From JBNJGT01 sp964473285 (lineage in GTDB: Archaea; Nanobdellota; Nanobdellia; Woesearchaeales; JACJVW01): 8,163 nucleotides of DNA. The notes beneath the pieces were generated by a model. That model had not been told where the DNA came from and ran no database searches. It saw nothing but the letters and a program-made list of their open reading frames with translations. Below are positions 1 to 5,824 of this stretch, in pieces (the first letter of the stretch is position 1; the number at the start of each line of letters is the position of its first letter). The DNA lies in assembly GCA_964473285.1 (NCBI GenBank), contig CAYYOI010000059.1, positions 1 through 8,163 of the forward strand, given 5' to 3'. A program made the position numbers and the translations under genes.

Positions 1-1
1 T

Positions 2-85
2 ACAGGTGTTTTCCTTTATATTTCTAACGATTCAGAGGATTTCTACGGACCCTACCTGTGTTCTCACTATGCCAGTAAGTTTTAA
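2..85 (+). CDS. C-terminal end of an unidentified upstream gene (partial)
   Basis: Reading frame 2 is open from the left window edge for 27 codons and ends at TAA (83-85). The residues look like real protein: mixed polar and aromatic, with the segment DFYGPYLCSHYASKF at the end, rather than the low-complexity output of AT-rich noncoding DNA. The fragment is too short to assign a family. A single Cys and the Tyr/Phe-rich make-up would fit an exported beta-rich protein like the lipoprotein that follows, but that is a guess. Its stop codon lies inside the TATA box of the next gene, so the two are probably separate transcription units despite sharing a strand. Confidence 0.5.
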   Translation, partial: TGVFLYISNDSEDFYGPYLCSHYASKF

Positions 86-89
86 ATAA
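79..89 (+). promoter_or_regulatory. TATA box of the lipoprotein gene
   Basis: The sequence GTAAG then TTTAAATA (81-88) has the form of an archaeal BRE/TATA element. Its centre is about 26 nt before the ATG at 111, so transcription should begin at or next to the start codon and the mRNA would be leaderless. The AAAAGGA just before the ATG (104-109) is too close to act as a normal Shine-Dalgarno, which fits that reading. Confidence 0.6.
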
Positions 90-110
90 GCTGAAAATAA
101 ATAAAAGGAT

Positions 111-629
111 ATGAGATTCTATGTGCTGATAATTCTTGCTATAATCTCTGGTTGCGCAAGCGAACCTGAGACGCAGAGCCTGCCTGAAAGATATCTTGTA
201 CCAGAAGGAACAGATTTGCCGGATTCAAAGCTTTATATCCAGGATAAGATAAATCTTGAAGCTGAAAAGGAAGATAAGATCCATATTGGTATAAAAAATA
301 CAAAAAACAAGACACTCTGTTTCTACCTGCAACCCACATGCAGGATTGTCTTGGGTGGTCTTGACTGTGATTCCAAAGCAATGACTGATAATTCTGATTA
401 TTACTGGGACTGGTTTCATCTTCCTGAATCCGTCTACCTGAAGCCTTTTGAAGAGATAGGTATTGCTGCCATCATGACACCAAAAGGCAGCCAGGATACA
501 TATCTTGGAACACTGAAGGCATGGACAGGAGAACCGACTGGAAAAGGCTGCTCATCCATCCAGTACTATAATGAGAAAAAGGACCTATCCCTTTATGCTG
601 AAGAGGACTTCCAGATAACACTAGAGTAA
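111..629 (+). CDS. Small secreted lipoprotein of unknown function
   Basis: A 172-residue protein that I do not recognise. The N terminus is a short lipoprotein signal peptide: Arg2, a hydrophobic core at residues 3-12, then the lipobox I-S-G-C with Cys15 as the predicted lipid anchor. The mature protein should therefore sit on the outer face of the membrane. After an acidic/Pro linker (about 16-40), the chain alternates in a way suggestive of a beta-sandwich (KIHIGIKNTKNKTLCFYL, around 56-73). It has four further cysteines (70, 77, 86 and 147), an even number compatible with two disulfides outside the cell. An aromatic cluster (YYWDW, 97-101) may be a ligand or surface patch. ATG 111 is chosen because it gives the charged n-region and fits the TATA spacing. 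It stops 32 bp before trmI, which has its own TATA box. Lipoprotein status is fairly secure; the fold is inference. Confidence 0.8.
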   Translation: MRFYVLIILAIISGCASEPETQSLPERYLVPEGTDLPDSKLYIQDKINLEAEKEDKIHIGIKNTKNKTLCFYLQPTCRIVLGGLDCDSKAMTDNSDYYWDWFHLPESVYLKPFEEIGIAAIMTPKGSQDTYLGTLKAWTGEPTGKGCSSIQYYNEKKDLSLYAEEDFQITLE

Positions 630-638
630 TTTATTTAA
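629..638 (+). promoter_or_regulatory. TATA box of the trmI operon
   Basis: TTTATTTA (630-637), directly after the lipoprotein stop codon, lies about 28 nt before the trmI ATG at 662. No good Shine-Dalgarno lies in the gap (only AGGATAAG, abutting the start), so the first gene of the operon is probably translated from a leaderless or nearly leaderless mRNA. Confidence 0.55.
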
Positions 639-661
639 AGCGTGAGAAATTCAGGATAAGA

Positions 662-1423
662 ATGCGGATTTTAAAGAGACTAAGAAAAGAATCATCTGTG
701 GATGGACGCAGTATTGTAAGAAAAGAGAAGGAATACTTTGTAAGGGACGAGAATGCGGATTTCCATTCTGATTCAGGGATAATATCAAAGGAGGATCTTG
801 CAAAACCTGATGGTACATTGTTCACATCTAACAAGGGAATGGAATTTGTGGCTTTCACACCAAAGTTCATTGATCTTTACAGGAAGATATCAAGGGCAGC
901 CCAGGTGATTCCTCTGAAGGATGTGGGATCCATAATAACAAAGACAGGAATCTCAGAAGACTCAAGAGTCGTGGATGCTGGAGCAGGATCTGGTGCGCTT
1001 GCATTGATGCTTGCTCACTTTGCAGGAGAGGTAACGACTTATGATATAAGAGAGGATCATCTTGAAAGAGTAAGGCAGAATGCAGAATACCTGGGGATAA
1101 AGCTTTCAATAAAGAATGGCAACCTCTATGAGGGGGTAGAGGAGAAAGACCTGGACTGCATGACCCTTGACCTGCCTGAACCCTGGGAAGCCCTCAATAC
1201 AATACGCCAAAGCCTTAAAGTAGGAGGATTTGTTGTGGTATACAATCCATCAATAGTACAGATCACTGATTTTGTCAATAGTCTTGAACCATGGCTTGAG
1301 GTCCAGACTATTGTTGAGATCAATGAGAGGGAATGGGAAATAAAGGGACGCAAGGTTCGGCCTAAAAGACCCCAGATATATCACAGCGGATTCCTGTGTT
1401 TTGCAAGGAGGGTGATGAGATGA
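662..1423 (+). CDS. trmI: tRNA (adenine-N1)-methyltransferase TrmI (m1A57/58)
   Basis: A 253-residue class I SAM-dependent methyltransferase of the TrmI/Trm61 family. It methylates N1 of adenine in the T-loop of tRNA (position 58; archaeal members such as the Pyrococcus enzyme also modify 57), which stabilises the tRNA fold. Visible features: a small N-terminal beta domain with the family signature HSDSGI (35-40), SAM-binding motif I VDAGAGSGAL (104-113), acidic motif II YDIRE (127-131), the motif IV region LDLPEPW (169-175), and the C-terminal RPKRPQIYHSGF segment (233-244) typical of archaeal TrmI. Length matches the family, which works as a homotetramer. It heads a three-gene operon, and its TGA overlaps the next gene's ATG. 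The enzyme identity is firm; activity at 57 as well as 58 is inferred from the archaeal context. Confidence 0.93.
   Translation: MRILKRLRKESSVDGRSIVRKEKEYFVRDENADFHSDSGIISKEDLAKPDGTLFTSNKGMEFVAFTPKFIDLYRKISRAAQVIPLKDVGSIITKTGISEDSRVVDAGAGSGALALMLAHFAGEVTTYDIREDHLERVRQNAEYLGIKLSIKNGNLYEGVEEKDLDCMTLDLPEPWEALNTIRQSLKVGGFVVVYNPSIVQITDFVNSLEPWLEVQTIVEINEREWEIKGRKVRPKRPQIYHSGFLCFARRVMR
1405..1411 (+). promoter_or_regulatory. Strong Shine-Dalgarno inside the end of trmI
   Basis: AAGGAGG lies 8 nt before the ATG at 1420 and within the last codons of trmI. It decides the start of the SpoIIM-like gene: an in-frame GTG at 1396 would extend the protein by eight residues but would place this site inside the coding region and lacks a comparable site of its own. 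Confidence 0.85.
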
Positions 1424-2391
1424 GTTTTGAGTTGCTTCTCCAGCCATTCAAGGCGCAAAGGAAGCCATATGTGATGATACTTTTTGCATTCCTGGTATCA
1501 AGCATTGCAATAATCCTGTCATTAAGGATATTTCCAAGATGCTCTTCACTCCTTATAGTAACATTCAGCATAATCCCATTGATTCCGATAATGGTAAAGC
1601 TCATAGAGATAGAAGAGTCACGACTGGAGAAGGCAAAAAGATGGTACAGGCTCAAGAACTACAGCATAATAAGGATATACGCGCTTCTTTTCATAGGTTT
1701 CATAATCTCTTTCTCTTTATGGTACACTTTCCTTCCTTCGGAGAAATCAGAGGAACTGTTCAGGGAACAGATACACAGCCTGGAGATGGAAGAGGACCTG
1801 GAACCTATGTGCGACAGCGGGATCCTCTCAAGATATATAGATGAATACTCTATCAAGGACTGCAAAATAAGGGATTACGGAGATGATGGAAGACTTGAAT
1901 ATCTTGTATACGTGGAAAACAAGAGTGAACCCCTCATATTCATACCTGAGACTGAAGAGTTCCATGAAAGGCGTGCATTCATGCAAAAGCACTACTTCAC
2001 CCATAATTTCCAACTGTTGTTTTTCATATTCCTTACATCATTCATTTTCGGGTCAGGAGCTTTGTTTATACTTGTATGGAATGCGTCGATAATCGGTGTA
2101 TATATAGGAGAGATCGCAAACAGGGGGATGCACCTTATAACATCTCCTTTTGGAAAGATTGCAGTGTATTTCAAGACACTTCCGGTTTCCCTGGGAGGTC
2201 TGCTATTGCACGGAATATTTGAGGTGACAGGTTTTTTCATTGCTGCACTTGCAGGAGGAATCCTTTCAGTTGTGCTCATAAAGCATAATATACGGGACAA
2301 GCATGTGCTCAAGATATTTCTTGACAGCGTGCTGCTTTTTGGAATAGCAACAATCCTTATATTCATAGGAGCATTTATAGAGAGTTGGTAA
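1420..2391 (+). CDS. SpoIIM/DUF95-family integral membrane protein
   Basis: A 323-residue multi-pass membrane protein starting at ATG 1420 (ATGA overlap with trmI, strong SD). The C-terminal half resembles the SpoIIM (stage II sporulation protein M, DUF95) fold: HN at 195-196, a Gly-rich helix, the NAS..GVYIGE segment (221-231) where the family has NG, and LHGIFEV (263-269) in place of the usual PHGxxE. Membrane segments are predicted near 18-35, 43-62, 83-104, 197-220, 222-240, 255-287 and 299-320. The Lys/Arg-rich 63-82 loop should be cytoplasmic, which puts the 105-196 segment outside. That region is unusual: about 90 residues, acidic, with two Cys (131, 148) that could pair. The function of archaeal SpoIIM homologues is not established, and sporulation is not implied. 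The family call is moderate; the membrane topology is firmer. Confidence 0.78.
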   Translation: MSFELLLQPFKAQRKPYVMILFAFLVSSIAIILSLRIFPRCSSLLIVTFSIIPLIPIMVKLIEIEESRLEKAKRWYRLKNYSIIRIYALLFIGFIISFSLWYTFLPSEKSEELFREQIHSLEMEEDLEPMCDSGILSRYIDEYSIKDCKIRDYGDDGRLEYLVYVENKSEPLIFIPETEEFHERRAFMQKHYFTHNFQLLFFIFLTSFIFGSGALFILVWNASIIGVYIGEIANRGMHLITSPFGKIAVYFKTLPVSLGGLLLHGIFEVTGFFIAALAGGILSVVLIKHNIRDKHVLKIFLDSVLLFGIATILIFIGAFIESW

Positions 2392-2393
2392 GA

Positions 2394-2705
2394 ATGGTAA
2401 AAGATGATAATATTGCGGGAGCACTGGCATACTTGCTGGTAGGGATAATCTGGTTTTTTGCGGATGAGAAGATGAAAAAAAGCAGACTTGCAAAATTCCA
2501 TGTGAAGCAGGCCATAAACCTCTACATATTCGCTGCGTGCTTGTCTTTTGTAGCAGGTCTATTGATTATAACTGTTTTCCTTATACCCATAATCCATTTC
2601 CTGACATTGATTGCAGGGCTAATAGGAATAATACATTCACTTAACAGACATAAGACGCCCATACCAGTAATAGGAAAATTTGCTGAGAGGTATCTTAATT
2701 TTTGA
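2394..2705 (+). CDS. Small DUF4870/Tic20-like membrane protein
   Basis: A 103-residue protein with about three membrane segments (7-23, 41-60, 62-81). The pattern G-A-L-A-Y-L near the N terminus, FHVKQAI (35-41) after the first segment, and a C-terminal PVIGKFAER (91-99) match the DUF4870/Tic20-like family (Phe-His-x-x-Gln before helix 2, then a Pro-x-Ile-Gly-x-x-Ala-Glu ending). The biochemical role of this family in archaea is unknown. ATG 2394 is preferred over an in-frame TTG at 2385, because the TTG would overlap the previous gene and gives only MVR extra. It begins 2 nt after the SpoIIM stop, so the two membrane proteins are surely co-transcribed and may work together. Its 3' end overlaps the convergent xthA gene by 11 bp. 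Confidence 0.8.
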   Translation: MVKDDNIAGALAYLLVGIIWFFADEKMKKSRLAKFHVKQAINLYIFAACLSFVAGLLIITVFLIPIIHFLTLIAGLIGIIHSLNRHKTPIPVIGKFAERYLNF

Positions 2706-3417
2706 GAATTATTCCTACAGGGCAATGATCGGAACCGTAGATATCATTCCTGATAAATGCGTCCTTTAGGTTTGGACGCAGTTTTCTTGATATGCAGAAG
2801 TAATCAAGGCGCCAGCCTATATTCTTCTCCCGGGCGTTGAACCTGTAACTCCACCAGGTGTAATTGCCTGGTTCCTGATTGAATTCCCGGAAGGTATCTA
2901 TGAAGCCATTCTCAATGTAGCGGGTGAAACCTTCCCTCTCTTCATCTGTGAAGCCTGCGTTCCTGCGGTTCTGTTTTGGACGGGCGATATCTATCTCCTT
3001 GTGCGCCACATTAAAGTCACCGCCTATGATGACTGGTTTTTTGAATGATAATATGTATTCCAGGAAATCCTTGTCCCATCCCTGCCGGTATTCAAGCCTT
3101 TTGAGGCCTCTTTGTGCATTTGGAGTGTAAACATTTATCAATATGAACTCTTCGAATTCTGCGGTTATTACCCTTCCTTCATTGTCCTCGCCAAATGTGA
3201 CACTCAAGGGTTTGGCCCTTGTAAGAAGAGCTGTACCTGCATAACCTTTCTTTTCTGCATCGTTCCAGAACTCGTAGTATGAGGTGTCTAGTGTGAAATC
3301 CTGCACCTTTGTCTCCTGGAGGAGAAGGATGTCAGGCTTTTCTTTCTCCAGCATTTCATTGAAGCCATGGCGGATGGCTGCCCGAATCCCGTTAACATTC
3401 CATGATAATATGCGCAT
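2695..3417 (-). CDS. xthA: Exodeoxyribonuclease III / AP endonuclease
   Basis: A 240-residue EEP-superfamily nuclease of the ExoIII type. It cuts DNA 5' of abasic sites and removes 3' blocking groups in base excision repair. All catalytic landmarks are present: WNVNG with Asn7, LQETK with Glu35, VYTPN with Tyr97, GGDFN with Asp134 and Asn136, the RLDYF Asp (205), and SDHCP with Asp230 and His231. The length is slightly below that of E. coli ExoIII and typical of short archaeal and bacterial homologues. The ATG at 3417 starts exactly at the family's MRILSWNVNG and has no Shine-Dalgarno. A TATA box about 25 nt upstream predicts a leaderless mRNA. The last 11 bp overlap the convergent DUF4870-like gene, so antisense 3' transcripts are expected. 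Confidence 0.95.
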   Translation of the reverse strand: MRILSWNVNGIRAAIRHGFNEMLEKEKPDILLLQETKVQDFTLDTSYYEFWNDAEKKGYAGTALLTRAKPLSVTFGEDNEGRVITAEFEEFILINVYTPNAQRGLKRLEYRQGWDKDFLEYILSFKKPVIIGGDFNVAHKEIDIARPKQNRRNAGFTDEEREGFTRYIENGFIDTFREFNQEPGNYTWWSYRFNAREKNIGWRLDYFCISRKLRPNLKDAFIRNDIYGSDHCPVGIILKN

Positions 3418-3434
3418 GGTGTTTGCTATGTTCT

Positions 3435-3449
3435 CTTAATTTATATTTC
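3435..3449 (-). promoter_or_regulatory. BRE/TATA of xthA, possibly used in both directions
   Basis: On the minus strand this reads GAAATATAAATTAAG, a near-ideal BRE plus TATA whose centre is about 25 nt before the xthA ATG. On the plus strand the same bases contain TTTATATT (3440-3447), centred about 22-23 nt before the ATG of the 31-codon ORF at 3466. One AT-rich element could thus serve both directions, although the plus-strand spacing is slightly short. Confidence 0.6.
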
Positions 3450-3465
3450 TTTGTGTAAGTTTTAT

Positions 3466-3561
3466 ATGTTAAGAATAGCCATATCATGGTATAAAGTATT
3501 GGTTCTTATTATAACAAGTATCATCCTATTCTGGATATTTAAGTATGTGGGAATATATTAA
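3466..3561 (+). CDS. Possible 31-residue single-span membrane peptide
   Basis: An ATG-to-TAA frame of 31 codons in the xthA/spp gap. It encodes Met-Leu-Arg, a WYK patch (8-10), one strongly hydrophobic helix (about 11-25, VLVLIITSIILFWIF) and a short KYVGIY tail: the layout of a small tail- or signal-anchored membrane peptide. It has no Shine-Dalgarno, so it would need leaderless translation from the shared TATA element. AT-rich noncoding DNA easily yields hydrophobic codons, so it may be a chance frame. I know no family that it matches. Confidence 0.3.
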   Translation: MLRIAISWYKVLVLIITSIILFWIFKYVGIY

Positions 3562-3613
3562 TTCCTGTTACTATTGCAGTAAAATTTGTCCTCAGATGTG
3601 CTTGTGAAAAGCT

Positions 3614-4407
3614 TTAGTTTTGCAGGAAGATACCAAAATGAATGAGGCCTTCAATTATACCTGAGACATAGTATCCATTGAACTCATCTGTTCCTTTGGC
3701 AAAATATATGTTGCATGGAATTTGTTTTTCTTCTGCAATCCGACTTACTTCTTCGCGTACTTCGTCGATTGCGTTACGCACAAGGATGGCCTTGTATCCT
3801 GCTGTGAGTGGCTGCAAGTCATTTCCGCTGTCGCCGCAATATATCACATGTTCTTTTGGAAGTGAAAGTTTTTTGCGAAGGAACTCAAGGGCGTTTTGCT
3901 TATCAACACATTGGGGAAGGATATCTATAAGCCCTACACCATGTGCCTCATCAATGCTATAGATTATGTTTGCCTGCTCACAGATATTATGAATCTTTCC
4001 TTTGACTCCTGAAACAAGGTTTTGTGCTTCATCAAGATCATCAATATAGTAACTGAGCTTGAATCGATTCTGCTTATCCTCCTCCTGGAGCCTGAGACCT
4101 TCTATTCCTGAAAGGGCATACTTGAATGAATTAATGTCCCACTTCTCAGTATTATTTTCAATGTAACCTATCCAGTCTGTATCCTCTTTGTACTCCTTGT
4201 CATAGATCCTGGTTCCTACCTCAGCAATAATATAGGTAGGAGAGGGTGTATTGAATTCTTCCATACCTTCACGTATAAGATCAAGATGCCTGCCTGTGAC
4301 AAAGGCAAGATCAAAATCTCCCTGAATTTATCCATTGAACCGTCGTATTCCTGGTTTCCGTTGGGAAACAGGGTCCTGTCAAGGTCTGTTGCAATCAGAT
4401 ACATCAT
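3614..4407 (-). pseudogene. spp: Sucrose-6-phosphate phosphatase, frameshifted
   Basis: A HAD-superfamily (Cof/IIB type) phosphatase of the sucrose-6-phosphate phosphatase group, which dephosphorylates the product of the upstream synthase to sucrose. The start (4407) overlaps the synthase stop as ATGA, implying translational coupling. The first frame gives MYLIATDLDRTLFPNG, with Asp8 and Asp10 of the catalytic DxD, through KFREI. Around 4313-4320 homology switches to another frame, which continues DFDLAFVTGRHLDL and runs to TAA at 3614-3616. Later motifs are intact: Lys in DKQNAL, GDSGND (about 3830) and the C-terminal FNGYYVSGIIEG that marks the SPP group. Total length is 794 nt, one short of a multiple of three (264 residues if one base were restored). 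The family normally has about 4-5 more residues at the break, so a 10- or 13-nt deletion is as likely as a lost T in the TTTT run. Real mutation or sequencing error cannot be told apart here. Confidence 0.85.
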
Positions 4408-5708
4408 ATCACTTCTTTGAATACTTTGAAGTAGCGGTGGGCTGCCTTTTTCCAGGAGAAGTTCTTTTTTGCGTTCTTTATCCCGTTATCAGCGATTCTC
4501 TTCCAGAGCCTCCTGTCACGGCAAAGCCTTTTCATCTTGGAAGCCATATCTTCTTTATCTTTGGGGTTGATCAGGAGGCCATCTTTCTTGTCTGTTATTA
4601 TCTTAGTGGGACCGCCATTGTTTGTCGCAACAACAGGAACACCACATGCGGCTGCTTCAACGACTGTAAGACCGAATGGTTCTATTAAGGCAGGATTCAC
4701 AAAGATACCTCCTTTGCTTGCAAGATAACGATAATACTCTGGAACCTGGGTTGCATAATCAAGGGAGATTCCTGGAAGGGCTACGTGACCATATAATGAG
4801 CGCTTTCGCATGATGCGGTTAAACTCATCAATCACAGGCTGAGACTCTCCTCCATATGACAGGGTATTTGCAAATATCAAAAGATTTGCCTTGTCCTTTA
4901 TTGAAGCGAATGCCTCAAGAAGACCTGTTATGTTATTTCTCCTATCCATCCTGCTAAGGACGCTTATTATCCTGCGGTCAGGATAACGAAGTTGTTGCTT
5001 TCTTATATTGTCAAACAATCCAAATACTGGGGTCTCTTTTTTTGGTGGATGGAATTTCTTAAGATCGATTCCAGGAGGGATACAGCGGAATTTTTCTTCA
5101 ACTGTATCATAACCGCTGTATTGCTGGCGGATCTCTTCTCTTGTGCTTGCAAAAATGGCTGTAGCATTATCAATTGCTTCCTGTTCAGCTTTTATACGTT
5201 TATCAAAATGATAGGCCTTATAACGAGCCTTGTTTGACTTGTTTATACCCTGACGCTGCATCTTGGGTATTCCAAGACTATGGCCTGTGTGCACCTTTGA
5301 TCGATTGTAGTGCTTTGCAAGCCTGGCACAGACAAGACCTGAGTCTTCATAATTGCTCTGGAAAATATCAGGTACACGCTTGATATGTTTTTTTGTGTTC
5401 TCTATTAATTCATCAAGATAAGGCCAGAGATCCACTTTCTTTAGATATTTCCTGGGACCGCATTCAATGCGAACGATTGAAACATTGTCAGTGAGCTTCT
5501 CAATCTTTTCGTCGTAACCAGGATATTCAGGGTCAATTATACGGCAGGTGATTATTTCTACCTTATCAACACCTTCAAGAGAACAAAGGGCTTTTGCAAG
5601 CTCAAGGACATATACTATCTACCCTCCTGTATCTTCATCGCGGCCAAGTTCAAGATCTTGGCCTCTGAAAAGACCATGCATAGAGTGCAATTGAATGTAT
5701 AGACCCAT
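4404..5708 (-). pseudogene. sps: Sucrose-phosphate synthase with in-frame amber codon
   Basis: A GT4-family, GT-B-fold glycosyltransferase (434 codons) related to plant and bacterial sucrose-phosphate synthase, which joins UDP-glucose and fructose-6-phosphate. Family landmarks: LHSMHGLFRGQDLELGRDEDTGG at the N terminus (codons 7-29), the TGHSLG motif (141-146), RIKAEQ (171-176), IPPGID (210-215), and the GT4 E-x7-E EPFGLTVVE (343-351) followed by NGGP. Codon 30 is TAG (5619-5621), where the family has Gln of GGQ; CAG to TAG is one change. The frame then stays open for 404 codons. GTG at 5435 cannot be the true start, because homology extends well upstream. ATG 5708 fits a GAGGT six bases before it. 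Two further deviations: Asn258 replaces the conserved Lys five after Arg253, and Asn119 replaces His of HYxDxG. The next gene (spp) is also broken. The best call is a decaying gene; amber readthrough or sequencing error remain possible. Confidence 0.85.
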
Positions 5709-5714
5709 CTTTTT

Positions 5715-5719
5715 ACCTC
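5715..5719 (-). promoter_or_regulatory. Shine-Dalgarno deciding the sps start
   Basis: GAGGT on the minus strand, six bases before ATG 5708. An in-frame ATG seven codons further upstream (5727-5729) would read through this site and probably lies before the transcription start predicted from the TATA box, so it was not chosen. Confidence 0.7.
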
Positions 5720-5743
5720 TTTGTCTCATCTGGAGAAAGCAGT

Positions 5744-5755
5744 ATTAAAAAGTTT
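5744..5755 (-). promoter_or_regulatory. BRE/TATA of the sps-spp operon
   Basis: On the minus strand AAACTTTTTAAT ends here. The TATA centre near 5747 predicts transcription from about 5721, leaving a leader of roughly 13 nt that just contains the GAGGT site. The element is nearly the same as the divergent FKBP promoter (AAACTTTTAAAA), so the promoter side of this operon looks intact and host-like even though the coding regions are damaged. Confidence 0.6.
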
Positions 5756-5778
5756 AGGCTTCATGAGGTACCATAGGC

Positions 5779-5792
5779 AAACTTTTAAAAAA
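5779..5792 (+). promoter_or_regulatory. BRE/TATA of the FKBP gene
   Basis: GCAAAC followed by TTTTAAAA (5783-5790), centred about 38 nt before the FKBP ATG. Transcription is predicted to start near 5813, immediately before the GAGGTG Shine-Dalgarno (5814-5819), giving a leader of about 12 nt. Confidence 0.6.
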
Positions 5793-5813
5793 AACAGATA
5801 AATCCAAAAGTAT

Positions 5814-5819
5814 GAGGTG
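5814..5819 (+). promoter_or_regulatory. Shine-Dalgarno of the FKBP gene
   Basis: GAGGTG five bases before ATG 5825. It fixes the start at MPVEKGN; the ATG at 5812 overlapping it is out of frame. Confidence 0.7.
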
Positions 5820-5824
5820 TAATA

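Noticed and set aside
1396..1398. GTG at 1396 as start of the SpoIIM-like protein
   Set aside because: The strong AAGGAGG at 1405-1411 would be inside the gene; it is correctly spaced for ATG 1420.
1539..1844. 101-codon plus-strand frame
   Set aside because: Out-of-frame shadow of the SpoIIM-like gene, with no start signal and a low-quality composition.
3562..3613. Terminator hairpin after the phosphatase gene
   Set aside because: Only a short T run (AAATTTT on the minus strand) and no convincing stem; too weak to list.
4313..4320. Programmed -1 frameshift in the phosphatase
   Set aside because: The junction GAG ATT TTG is not a canonical slippery heptamer, I see no downstream pseudoknot, and nearby family residues also seem missing, which points to a deletion.
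5433..5435. GTG at 5435 as the true start of a 343-residue glycosyltransferase
   Set aside because: Clear SPS homology continues for about 90 codons upstream, including LHSMHGLFRGQDLELGRD, and no Shine-Dalgarno precedes 5435.
5619..5621. Pyrrolysine residue in the synthase
   Set aside because: The family residue is Gln, there is no pyl gene in view, and catalytic-motif losses elsewhere in the same protein favour decay. Kept only as a testable alternative.
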